Assembly (NCBI RefSeq): GCF_900101875.1
Contig: NZ_FNAI01000007.1
Span: forward strand, 62,001-126,000
Length of the DNA: 64,000 bases
Origin: Mucilaginibacter pineti
GTDB lineage: Bacteria > Bacteroidota > Bacteroidia > Sphingobacteriales > Sphingobacteriaceae
Direction: 5' to 3'
Part shown: one piece after another, positions 1 to 7,796 of the stretch
How positions within the stretch are numbered: the stretch's first letter is position 1
Layout: every line of letters begins with the position of its first letter
Program-made: the position numbers and the translations under genes
Notes under the pieces: model-generated
Seen by the model: the letters and a program-made list of their open reading frames with translations, nothing else
Databases searched by the model: none
Told to the model about the DNA's origin: nothing

Positions 1-691
1 CCTGTCATTTAACGGCCAGCGCTGTACGGCCATAAAAATGATATTTGTACACAAGGAGGTAGCCGACGAATTTTTAAAACTATTAAGTGAAGCTGTATCC
101 AAACTGAAATTCGGTTTGCCTTGGGATAAGGACGTAAAACTTACCCCGCTACCAGAGCCTAACAAAACCGAATATCTTACCGAAATTGTTGCCGATGCCA
201 TTGCTAATGGTGCAAGTATCATCAACGAAAATGGCGGCGATACGGTAGCCTCCTTCTTTTACCCGGCTATTGTTTATCCGGTTACTGAGAAGATGCGCTT
301 ATATCGCGAAGAGCAATTTGGGCCAGTGATCCCTGTTATTCCGTTTGAGTCTATAGAAGAACCGATAGCGTATCAGATAGACTCGCCGCATGGTATGCAG
401 GTGAGTATTTTTAGTAACGATGCTAAGGAAATTTCCAGCTTGATAGATCCGTTTGTGAACTTGGTAAGTCGCGTAAACATCAACAGTCAATGCCAGCGTG
501 GGCCCGATGTGTTTCCGTTCACCGGTCGTAAGGATAGTGCAGAGGGTACACTTTCGGTACATGACGCGTTAAGGGCTTTCTCCATCCGTTCATTAGTGGC
601 TACCAAAATGAACGAAACCAATAAGCAGATACTCAATGATATTGTGAATGATAACGACTCTAATTTTTTGAGTACCAAGTTTATACTTTAA
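1..691 (+). CDS. gapN: Non-phosphorylating NADP-dependent glyceraldehyde-3-phosphate dehydrogenase, 3' part
   Basis: The gene enters from the left edge; the reading frame is open from base 2, so the first in-frame ATG at 38 is internal. Bases 14-31 encode GQRCTA, the aldehyde dehydrogenase nucleophile motif, with the catalytic cysteine codon at 23-25. Downstream are EEQFGPVIPVIPF and NINSQCQRGPDVFPFTGRKDS, which resemble the ALDH11/GapN branch more than general ALDHs. GapN oxidises glyceraldehyde-3-phosphate to 3-phosphoglycerate and makes NADPH, bypassing the ATP-yielding step of glycolysis. The general-base glutamate and the NADP-binding half lie outside the window. Family membership is firm; the GapN subfamily is inferred from the C-terminal part only. 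Confidence 0.85.
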   Translation, partial: LSFNGQRCTAIKMIFVHKEVADEFLKLLSEAVSKLKFGLPWDKDVKLTPLPEPNKTEYLTEIVADAIANGASIINENGGDTVASFFYPAIVYPVTEKMRLYREEQFGPVIPVIPFESIEEPIAYQIDSPHGMQVSIFSNDAKEISSLIDPFVNLVSRVNINSQCQRGPDVFPFTGRKDSAEGTLSVHDALRAFSIRSLVATKMNETNKQILNDIVNDNDSNFLSTKFIL

Positions 692-704
692 GTAGAGCCA
701 AAGC

Positions 705-793
705 AATATGTCATTGTGAGGAACAAAGTAATCTTACCATACATGTAGCACACTATGCATGTGGGATTGCTTTGTTCCTCACAATGACATATT
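705..793. repeat. Intergenic inverted repeat, GTCATTGTGAGG family
   Basis: Arms at 705-733 and 765-793 are complementary over 29 bases with one mismatch and enclose a 31-base loop. The core word is GTCATTGTGAGGAACAAAG. The element exactly fills the gap between the convergent ends of gapN and the DUF2306 gene, so the RNA hairpin could act as a two-way transcription end. A second member of the family is at 12682-12776. Confidence 0.85.
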
Positions 794-1432
794 TTAATTT
801 TGTAAGGTGCGATAAGGGCATTTATTATACCTATTGATCAGTTCTACCAAAATGAGGTTGGGTACCCAGCTTAAAAATGATATGATAATGTAATTGTTCT
901 CAAAATCTACCCCAATACCTAAACGCATAAACAGCCAGATATAAAAACGCAGCATTACCGCGCCAAATGCTAACGCGTAGCTACGGTGCATCATTTTTAC
1001 ATGGGCGTCTATTTTGCCATTCTTCACCAGTAAAAATGCCGATAGGGTAAAAATCACCCAAAGCGTATTCTGAATAAAAAAGGAGGCGAACACAAACCCA
1101 CCGCGGTTGATAAACAGCGTCATGACATAAGCACCCGGCGCGGCAAAAAATAACACCCCAAATACATACAGCTTGCCCAGCGCCTTGTGCAATGGCCGGT
1201 TGTTATAAACCGTTTTTGAGAATTGGAAAAAGCCGGCTAATAAAATAATGCTACTGCCAAAAATATGGCAGTAAAAGGCAGGCAGATACCAGCCCGTTGC
1301 AACAGCAGTTTGTTTAAGGTGAATAAAATAAGTGTCGTGCTTAAAATTTATATACTGATAAATAGTGCCCGCGCATAAAAACAAGATCCAAAAGAACGCG
1401 AAATACCTTAATAGCCGTGCCGTAATACTCAT
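794..1432 (-). CDS. DUF2306 family multi-pass membrane protein
   Basis: A 212-residue protein with about six hydrophobic segments (roughly residues 8-25, 45-68, 86-108, 112-136, 150-170 and 180-200). Histidines stand near membrane edges, as in PLHKALGKLYV and AHVKMMHRSYAL, which match the DUF2306 pattern. The family has no firmly assigned function; the conserved histidines suggest a cytochrome-like or redox membrane protein, which is inference. The start codon overlaps the stop of the upstream WG-repeat gene by four bases (ATGA), so the two are probably translated from one message. Confidence 0.75.
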   Translation of the reverse strand: MSITARLLRYFAFFWILFLCAGTIYQYINFKHDTYFIHLKQTAVATGWYLPAFYCHIFGSSIILLAGFFQFSKTVYNNRPLHKALGKLYVFGVLFFAAPGAYVMTLFINRGGFVFASFFIQNTLWVIFTLSAFLLVKNGKIDAHVKMMHRSYALAFGAVMLRFYIWLFMRLGIGVDFENNYIIISFLSWVPNLILVELINRYNKCPYRTLQN

Positions 1433-3348
1433 TTAGCTGCTAAGGTAGTAGCTTTTTGTCCGTTTAATTTGCTGTTGATAAAATTGATGTTGTATTTATC
1501 TATAGTGGTGAGGGAGTCATCAACGGTAGTGTTTTTGGCGTCTTCGCCGCCATTAAACCTGTAGTCGAAAATCTCGTTCCATCTTTTGTTTTTGAATTTA
1601 TATTGATAGGAAGCATAAATCTCATTTTTCATGCACTGCAAAATCTCGTTGCTTGTATGACTTAGGGTAGTTGTTGAAGCTTTTTCGCTATATACATCGT
1701 TTACAATAAGATAGCAGTTTTGCAGGTAGGAATCGTCCAGTTTTACAAATTGAGTAGGGAAGATCCGTTTAGATGCTAATGCGGTGAGTTTTCCGTTTTT
1801 TATTTGCAGGTAATGGTAGTAAGGGCCTTCCTTAAGTGAACGGATGGTATCTAACAAGCCCTGGTCAAGCTCCGATGTTGTTTTAAATTCAAATAACGAA
1901 TCATTAATGGCTTTTAGCGAGTTTTCGTTACACGTACCGCTCAGTTCGCCGCCGCCTTCTGAATTGCCGAAGAAGCTGCTGGCGTTAAAGCTGAGTATCC
2001 TGTTTTGTTTTTTATCAACCAGCAATACGTTCTTGGTAGTATATAAGCCCGAGCGGCCGCCCAAGTAATCATCAACAACTGAATAGAAGGCGCTTGTAAA
2101 CCAATTAGTGCTATCATCCTTTTTATCTCCATTAAAATTAATGGTAAGCGACAAACTACCCGAACCTTCACCGTCTTCATCTGTTTGTTTCCGGAGCGAG
2201 TTTGGAAGCATAATAAATTTAGGCAGTATTTGCCAATCAACCAGGTACGAAGGCGATATAACCATCGAATTAAAATCTTCGCGTGAGTTAAACTCCAGGA
2301 TATTTGCAGACGTTTTCTCTGTTATCGTGAATGATTTGCCATAGGTTTTAATCTTCTGCACATTGTCGGCAATTTTAAAATCTGGTAGTTTGTCAGATAT
2401 GGTAGAATCTGATTTCAGGTAAAAATAATCGTCACCATTTTTAAGCAACGCAAGGTTTTCTTCACCTTCCTTCAACGGATAGGCTTGGTCGTAATTAACG
2501 GGTACCACCAATTTGCCTTCTAAATTATAAAAGCCCTTTTTATTTCCCTTTTCAACCTCTACCAGTCCGTTAATTGTTCCGCCTACATTGTGTACCATAT
2601 CATACTCAACAGGAATTATCTCTTGCAGAGCCGGGTTTACAAGGCCAATTTTGTAAACGGATTTTTTCCTTCTGTTCAATTCATCCGACTCAGGCCAGTA
2701 AAAACCTTCTTCAATAGTTCCTTTTACAACATAATAAAAAGTTTTATTGTCAACATGATTAAACCATAAAACGCTGTCGTAACGGGTTTTTAACTGCTCG
2801 GCGGTTTTAAACGCGGCCAGGGTTATCGGGCTGTAAATATCTTTTTCGGGTATGGTTTTGTTTATTACTTTGGTTTGATAGGTCGCGTAATCGGTAAGGA
2901 AGTCTTTAAGATCCACCTGCGAAAATTTGTACTGTTTGCTGCCTGTTTTATGAATGGTGAATGTTATGATAGATTTTTCTGCCGGCAGGCCTTCAAAGTG
3001 GAAGGTTGCGGCTACAACAGCCGTTGTTAATTCGGGATTTACGAGCTTGATAAGCGCATCTTCGGTATTTATGCTCAACTTAAACAACGGTTTCGATTTT
3101 CCATTGGTGCTGGTTTTACCGGTTAGCACGCTAAGCAAGGTTTTTATCGATTTATTTTTCGGATCGGAGTCAAAATATAAACTTGCCGAATCGGTATTGC
3201 CTGACTTTATCTGCGTATTAAAGGCGTTCAAGAACGCTGTGATCTCGCCTTTTTGAGGCTTGCTCATGTATTTACTGCGAATGAACAGAAATCCGCAAAG
3301 TAAAACCAGTATTACAACTATGGTTATTATGATAGGTTTAGCTTTCAT
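1429..3348 (-). CDS. Exported WG-repeat protein with C-terminal YARHG-like domain
   Basis: A 639-residue protein with one N-terminal membrane anchor (residues about 5-23) and the rest predicted outside the cytoplasm. Around residues 240-300 are WG-type repeats (EIIPVEYDMV, KKGFYNLEGKLVVPVNYDQ), normally beta-rich ligand or wall-binding modules. Near the C terminus, SNEILQCMKNEIYASYQYKF resembles the YARHG domain, a small extracytoplasmic domain of unknown role. The middle has no recognised domain. It is first in a two-gene minus-strand operon with the DUF2306 protein. Domain calls are by eye; no function can be assigned. Confidence 0.6.
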   Translation of the reverse strand: MKAKPIIITIVVILVLLCGFLFIRSKYMSKPQKGEITAFLNAFNTQIKSGNTDSASLYFDSDPKNKSIKTLLSVLTGKTSTNGKSKPLFKLSINTEDALIKLVNPELTTAVVAATFHFEGLPAEKSIITFTIHKTGSKQYKFSQVDLKDFLTDYATYQTKVINKTIPEKDIYSPITLAAFKTAEQLKTRYDSVLWFNHVDNKTFYYVVKGTIEEGFYWPESDELNRRKKSVYKIGLVNPALQEIIPVEYDMVHNVGGTINGLVEVEKGNKKGFYNLEGKLVVPVNYDQAYPLKEGEENLALLKNGDDYFYLKSDSTISDKLPDFKIADNVQKIKTYGKSFTITEKTSANILEFNSREDFNSMVISPSYLVDWQILPKFIMLPNSLRKQTDEDGEGSGSLSLTINFNGDKKDDSTNWFTSAFYSVVDDYLGGRSGLYTTKNVLLVDKKQNRILSFNASSFFGNSEGGGELSGTCNENSLKAINDSLFEFKTTSELDQGLLDTIRSLKEGPYYHYLQIKNGKLTALASKRIFPTQFVKLDDSYLQNCYLIVNDVYSEKASTTTLSHTSNEILQCMKNEIYASYQYKFKNKRWNEIFDYRFNGGEDAKNTTVDDSLTTIDKYNINFINSKLNGQKATTLAAK

Positions 3349-3451
3349 AATACCAATATAGCTATTTAAATTAATCTCAAAGCAATTATAAAAAAGGCTG
3401 TTTATGAGTTAGATAGTTAAAATTTATTGAGTTGTAAAAATATATCAATAA

Positions 3452-3470
3452 AATCTATATCGTATAGATT
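3452..3470. promoter_or_regulatory. Perfect palindrome upstream of ahpC, candidate redox operator
   Basis: AATCTATATCGTATAGATT is a perfect palindrome with 8-base arms. It lies 31 bases upstream of the ahpC -7 box, a position suited to an activator. It contains CTAT and ATAG half-words like those in the oxyR-katA intergenic region, so OxyR is a possible ligand, but the half-site order is reversed compared with the classical motif. Confidence 0.45.
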
Positions 3471-3500
3471 ATTCGTATTCGGCAGGTGCTTTAAAAACGT

Positions 3501-3508
3501 TATATTTG
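3501..3508 (+). promoter_or_regulatory. ahpC promoter -7 box
   Basis: TATATTTG matches the Bacteroidota primary sigma -7 consensus TAnnTTTG and sits 25 bases before the ahpC start codon. No good -33 TTG is placed 19-21 bases upstream, which would suit an activator-dependent promoter. Confidence 0.6.
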
Positions 3509-3533
3509 CATAAATAATAACGAAATAGCAATT

Positions 3534-4079
3534 ATGTTAACGATAGGACAAAAATTCCCCCAATTCTCTAAAACTGCTGTAACAAGCCTTGAAAAAGGTA
3601 AAGAGTTTGAAACACTAACTTCTGAGTACCTGGTGAACGATGATAACGTTTGGACAGTAATGTTCTGGTGGCCAAAGGATTTTACTTTTGTTTGCCCGAC
3701 TGAAATAGCCGAGTTTAACAAAAACTTTGGTGAGTTCCGCGACCGTGAAACCCGTTTGATCGGTGCTTCTACAGATTCGGAATTTGTACACGCAGCCTGG
3801 AGACGCGATCATGACGATTTGCGCGATCTTAAATTCCCGATGCTTGCCGATACTTCAAAATCATTAGCTGAAGACCTTGGTATATTAGAACCAAACGAAA
3901 AGATCGCTTACCGTGCAACTTTCATTATCGATCCTACCGGTATCATCCGTTGGGTATGTGTTAATGATTTAAGCGTAGGCCGTAGTGTTAAAGAAGTTTT
4001 ACGTGTACTTGATGGTTTACAAACCGACGAGCTTTGCCCATGTAACTGGGAAAAGGGTCAGGAAACCCTTACCGTTTAA
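3534..4079 (+). CDS. ahpC: Peroxiredoxin, AhpC/Prx1 type
   Basis: A 181-residue thiol peroxidase that reduces hydrogen peroxide and organic peroxides in the cytoplasm. The peroxidatic cysteine C54 lies in DFTFVCPTE and the C-terminal resolving region is DELCPCNW (C168, C170), so it is a typical 2-Cys enzyme of normal length. The AhpD-like gene follows on the same strand after a probable terminator; no ahpF is adjacent, so the reductant may be AhpD or thioredoxin (inference). A palindrome at 3452-3470 is a candidate regulatory site. Confidence 0.9.
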   Translation: MLTIGQKFPQFSKTAVTSLEKGKEFETLTSEYLVNDDNVWTVMFWWPKDFTFVCPTEIAEFNKNFGEFRDRETRLIGASTDSEFVHAAWRRDHDDLRDLKFPMLADTSKSLAEDLGILEPNEKIAYRATFIIDPTGIIRWVCVNDLSVGRSVKEVLRVLDGLQTDELCPCNWEKGQETLTV

Positions 4080-4099
4080 TTAACCCCTACCGTATATTT

Positions 4100-4134
4100 C
4101 CCCGTACAGTTAATTATTGTGCGGGGATTTTTTT
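4100..4134 (+). terminator. Intrinsic terminator after ahpC
   Basis: Arms CCCCGTACA (4100-4108) and TGTGCGGGG (4118-4126) pair with one wobble and are followed by a run of seven T. Confidence 0.8.
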
Positions 4135-4138
4135 ATAT

Positions 4139-4240
4139 GCTGAAAGCAGAAGGCTTAAGGCCCAAAGCTTTTCTTATATTATCAACAGAGTCCTTAGCAT
4201 TTGGCTTTATGCCTTTTGCTTTAAGCTTTAAACTAATAAA
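4139..4240. repeat. Inverted repeat of the AAGGCTTAAAGC word family, copy 1
   Basis: The left side has GCAGAAGGCTTAAGGCCCAA and the right side has GGCTTTATGCCTTTTGCT and TTTAAGCTTT, which are roughly complementary. The same vocabulary fills 15826-15992. It occupies the whole gap between the ahpC terminator and the ahpD start codon. Confidence 0.6.
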
Positions 4241-4241
4241 A

Positions 4242-4826
4242 ATGAACGAAAGTACCGAAGTGATCCAGGAACTGCTGCAAAGCATTGGATTAGATAATGA
4301 CTATAGAACCGAAAGCCTTACCCTGCTTGAAAAAGGCCGGTCGCGCTACCTGCGCGATCTGAAGCTGAATTTTACCAGCACCCTTACATCAGCCCATTTA
4401 ACCGCTAAGGAATGCGCGTTACTGGCTTTAAGCATTGCTGTAAACAATAACAACAATCCGCTTACTGTATATTTCACCAAGTATGCCGAACAAAACGAGG
4501 CAACAGCCGAAGAAATAGCCGAAGCAGTGGGTTGCGCGTCTTTACTGGCATCAAACAATGTGTTTTACAGGTTCAGGCATTTTACCCAAAAGGAAAAATA
4601 TACGCAGATACCAGCACGTATCCGTATGCAGCTGATGATGAAGCCTGTTACCGGTAAAGAATTTTTTGAATTGATGAGCCTTGCGGTATCTGCCGTTAAC
4701 GGTTGCGAGATGTGCGTGAACGCTCACGAAGATTCATTGATAAAACTGGCCACCACAGAAGAGCGGATTTTTGATGCCGTGCGCATCGCGTCGCTGATTA
4801 CGGCTACCGGGAAAGTAATTTTTTAA
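4242..4826 (+). CDS. AhpD-like alkylhydroperoxidase (carboxymuconolactone decarboxylase family)
   Basis: A 194-residue all-helical protein with the AhpD redox motif C155-x2-C158-x3-H162 in CEMCVNAHE. AhpD proteins reduce AhpC-type peroxiredoxins or act as weak peroxidases; the position directly after ahpC supports that partnership. The frame is open upstream to 4119, but that part is translated repeat sequence, so the ATG at 4242 was chosen. N-terminal length is slightly greater than the smallest family members. Confidence 0.85.
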   Translation: MNESTEVIQELLQSIGLDNDYRTESLTLLEKGRSRYLRDLKLNFTSTLTSAHLTAKECALLALSIAVNNNNNPLTVYFTKYAEQNEATAEEIAEAVGCASLLASNNVFYRFRHFTQKEKYTQIPARIRMQLMMKPVTGKEFFELMSLAVSAVNGCEMCVNAHEDSLIKLATTEERIFDAVRIASLITATGKVIF

Positions 4827-4850
4827 GCTGCTTACCTACTTTTAGTATAG

Positions 4851-4886
4851 AAAAAGGCATGAAATTTTAAAATTTCATGCCTTTTT
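4851..4886. terminator. Perfect 18-bp hairpin terminator
   Basis: Arms 4851-4868 and 4869-4886 are perfectly complementary (core GGCATGAAATTTT), with A-rich and T-rich outer ends, so the structure can end transcription from either side. It lies 25 bases after the ahpD stop. Confidence 0.85.
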
Positions 4887-5050
4887 CATAAATAGTGCTT
4901 TATTACTGAATAAAATTTGCGATTGTTAATTAAAAACTTCTAAATTTATACCTAAGATTAAACAAACCTCAGCCTGCATTATTCTTTATTAAAAGCATCT
5001 GTTCTCTGAGGGGAGTATTTTAAATTTTAATTGTTAATTTTTTTTGGGGA

Positions 5051-5083
5051 AAGCCGTTCCAGGTAATAGTGGAACGGCTTTTA
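5051..5083. terminator. Hairpin at the end of the efflux operon
   Basis: AAGCCGTTCC (5051-5060) and GGAACGGCTT (5071-5080) form a perfect 10-bp stem just beyond the emrB stop codon. The minus-strand T-run is interrupted by four C, so termination strength is uncertain. Confidence 0.65.
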
Positions 5084-5090
5084 TCGTTTA

Positions 5091-6641
5091 TTAATGCGCG
5101 TCTACCGGTATTTTAACGTTGTTTTTCTTAAATGGCTGCAGATACAGCAAAGGTATCGAGAACAGCATCACCAAACCTGAGATCCAGTAGGCATCATCAT
5201 AAGTTAACAACAATACCTGTTTGGTTAAGGCGCCTTCTATAGCGCCATAGGCCATGCGTGTGGCATCTATTAATGAATGCCCTTTAGCCATGAACGAGTG
5301 TAAGGAAGCGTTAAACCTATCAACAAAGGCCGGATTAGTGGCTGTAATGTTGGTTAAAAGGTTTTGGCGGTGCACACCCTGGCGTATGTGGATGATAGTT
5401 GTTAAGGTAGCTATCCCAAATGAACCGCCTAACTGGCGCATCATATTGTTCAAACCTGTTCCCTGTCCAACTTCCGGGCCTTTCAAATCGGCTATGGCCA
5501 ATGTGGTTAACGGCACAAATAACAGCGCCATACCAACACCTCTTATCACCAGCGGTAAAAAGAAGTTACTGGTTCCCATGGCCAGCGTTGAATTACTGAG
5601 CATTGTGGTAAATACAAAGAAGAGGAACATACCCGCGGTTGCCATAAATTGCGCGGGGATGCCTTTATTAAGCATCTTACCTATAAATGGCATCATGATA
5701 ATGGTACATAACCCACCGGGGAACAGGATCTCGCCCGTTTGCTGTGCCGTAAAGCCAAGCAAATTCTGACAAAATACCGGGAACACGAACACCGATCCAT
5801 ACAGCCCGAACCCGAGAATAAAGGACGTGAACATCCCCACCGCGAAGCTCCTGTGCCGCAGGATACTGAAATTCACTATCGGGTAATCGATGCTCATTTC
5901 GCGCCATATAAATAGTATAAGGCCCAATATAGCGGTGATGGTTAATACGGTAATATACCCGGTAGCAAACCAATCTTCCGATTCGCCTTTTTCCAATATG
6001 GTTTGTAAACTGCCTACCGCAACGGCCAGCAGGGCTATACCCCACCAGTCTATTGGTTTTCCCTTTGCTTCCTTAGGTGTTTCTCGTACAAAGGTGTAGG
6101 CAAAAAACGCCGCCAACGCACCAACAGGAATGTTTACATAAAATATCCATCTCCAGTTGGAGTGATCGGTAATATAACCGCCTATTGTTGGGCCTACAGT
6201 TGGGCCTACTACGGCGCCTAAACCAAATAACGCTGTAGCAGTACCAATTTGTTCGCGCGGCCAGGTTTCTATTAATATGGCCTGCGAGGTTGATATTAAG
6301 CCACCACCTGCAACGCCTTGTAATATCCTGAACATTACCAGCTCATTTAAATTTGTAGCATTACCGCATAAAAATGAGGCAATGGTAAACACAATTATTG
6401 AGGTGATAAAGTAATTCTTACGCCCGAAACGACTTCCCAGCCAGCCTGACATAGGAAGTATAATTACGTTTGCTACAGCATAACCCGTAACCACCCAGGC
6501 AATATCTTCCAGCGTGGCGCCAAGATTACCCTGTATATCGGGCAGGGATACATTCACAATTGTGGTATCAATAAGCTCCAGCAAGGAGGCTATGATAACT
6601 GTAATGGTGATGATCCATTTTTTAAAGCCTGTTTCAGCCAT
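5091..6641 (-). CDS. emrB: DHA2-family multidrug efflux permease (EmrB/QacA type)
   Basis: A 516-residue, roughly 14-helix major facilitator. Visible signatures are ELIDTTIVNVSLPDI in helix 1, GWLGSRFGRKN (motif A loop) and GAVVGPTVGPTIGGYI in helix 5, all typical of drug:proton antiporters of the DHA2 class. With the upstream membrane-fusion protein and TolC-like protein it would pump substrates from the inner membrane directly across the outer membrane. It is last in the operon, 74 bases after emrA. Substrate cannot be told from sequence. Confidence 0.9.
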   Translation of the reverse strand: MAETGFKKWIITITVIIASLLELIDTTIVNVSLPDIQGNLGATLEDIAWVVTGYAVANVIILPMSGWLGSRFGRKNYFITSIIVFTIASFLCGNATNLNELVMFRILQGVAGGGLISTSQAILIETWPREQIGTATALFGLGAVVGPTVGPTIGGYITDHSNWRWIFYVNIPVGALAAFFAYTFVRETPKEAKGKPIDWWGIALLAVAVGSLQTILEKGESEDWFATGYITVLTITAILGLILFIWREMSIDYPIVNFSILRHRSFAVGMFTSFILGFGLYGSVFVFPVFCQNLLGFTAQQTGEILFPGGLCTIIMMPFIGKMLNKGIPAQFMATAGMFLFFVFTTMLSNSTLAMGTSNFFLPLVIRGVGMALLFVPLTTLAIADLKGPEVGQGTGLNNMMRQLGGSFGIATLTTIIHIRQGVHRQNLLTNITATNPAFVDRFNASLHSFMAKGHSLIDATRMAYGAIEGALTKQVLLLTYDDAYWISGLVMLFSIPLLYLQPFKKNNVKIPVDAH

Positions 6642-6715
6642 TTTATATTAGATTCTAAATTTTAAATCCTGAATTTTGAATCCGGAATAGAAAATCCGAA
6701 TTCACAAATCAGGGA

Positions 6716-7777
6716 TTATCCTTTAATTACAGAAACCTTTACGCTCATTCCCGGGCGTAATTTGTCCATTGTTGCCTTATCGGCAGTTATTTTGATTTTT
6801 ACAGGCACACGTTGTACAACTTTTACAAAGTTACCGGTAGCATTGTCTGGCGGTAATAAAGAGAATTTGGCACCGGTTGCAGGTGAGAAGTTATAAACTT
6901 CACCTTCCAGTTTCAGGTCAGGGTAAGCGTCAATTTCAACATCAACTTTCTGACCGTTCTTCATATCATTCAACTGTGTTTCTTTAAAGTTGGCAGTTAT
7001 GTAAAGACTGTTATCATTCACTATAGAGAACAATGTTTGTCCTGCTTGTACCAATTGGCCTAACTGAACGCTCTTTTTAGCTGCTAAACCGCTTGACGGT
7101 GCTTTTATAGTTGCATAGCTTAATTGAAGTTTGGCATAATCAATATCAACCTGCTTTTGGCTTACACCAGTGTTGGTAACCTTTAACTGGCTGCGGGTTG
7201 TACCTATTTGCTCCTGGGCAGCTTTGTATTGATCCTGTGATGCACGCAGGTTGGCTTTAGCAACATCAAGATCTGCTTTAGCCTGATCAAATTGTTGCTG
7301 GGTAACTGAACCATCTTTTACAAGGTTGGCGTAGCGTGCGTAATCTTTTTGCACTTTATCCAAACGTGCAGCATTTGATGCTACCTGCGCCCTTGCGCTT
7401 GATGAGTTTGCCTCGTTGGCATAAATTTGAGATTGGTTAACGTTTATACCGGCACTTGCACCTACTTGTGCTGCCTGCGCTTGCTCTACCTTAACCTTGT
7501 AATCACGGTCGTCAATTTTAACCAACGTTTGACCAACGGTTACATGTGTGTTTTCTTCAAAATAGATAGAATCTACATATCCGCCAACGCGGGCAACTAC
7601 CGGGCTTATATCGCCATCAATCTGCGCATCGTCAGTATCAATGTGTTTACCATAGTATATGTATTCTTTTATACCGAAAATGATACCGCCAACAAGTAAT
7701 ACGCCTAATATAATAGGGATAACTTTATTTGGTTTCTTTTTTGGTTCGTGTTCCTGTGTTTCGTGTTCCTTTGCCAT
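6716..7777 (-). CDS. emrA: HlyD/EmrA family membrane fusion protein
   Basis: A 353-residue periplasmic adaptor. Residues about 19-40 form the single inner-membrane anchor; a lipoyl/biotinyl-like half motif follows (GYVDSIYFEENTHVTVGQTL), then a long alanine/glutamine-rich coiled coil (about 80-200), the second lipoyl half (IKAPSSGLAAKKSVQLGQLV) and a beta-barrel. This is the EmrA layout. It links the EmrB permease to the TolC-like channel encoded just upstream, with a 19-base gap to that gene. Confidence 0.9.
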   Translation of the reverse strand: MAKEHETQEHEPKKKPNKVIPIILGVLLVGGIIFGIKEYIYYGKHIDTDDAQIDGDISPVVARVGGYVDSIYFEENTHVTVGQTLVKIDDRDYKVKVEQAQAAQVGASAGINVNQSQIYANEANSSSARAQVASNAARLDKVQKDYARYANLVKDGSVTQQQFDQAKADLDVAKANLRASQDQYKAAQEQIGTTRSQLKVTNTGVSQKQVDIDYAKLQLSYATIKAPSSGLAAKKSVQLGQLVQAGQTLFSIVNDNSLYITANFKETQLNDMKNGQKVDVEIDAYPDLKLEGEVYNFSPATGAKFSLLPPDNATGNFVKVVQRVPVKIKITADKATMDKLRPGMSVKVSVIKG

Positions 7778-7796
7778 TGTATTGAGTGGTTTAGTA

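Noticed and set aside
4119..4241. In-frame N-terminal extension of the AhpD-like gene
   Set aside because: It overlaps the ahpC terminator T-run and translates an inverted repeat.
4889..5050. Possible small RNA with CCTCAG/CTGAGG pairing
   Set aside because: The pairing is only six bases across a long A/T-rich loop, and no promoter or second copy supports it.
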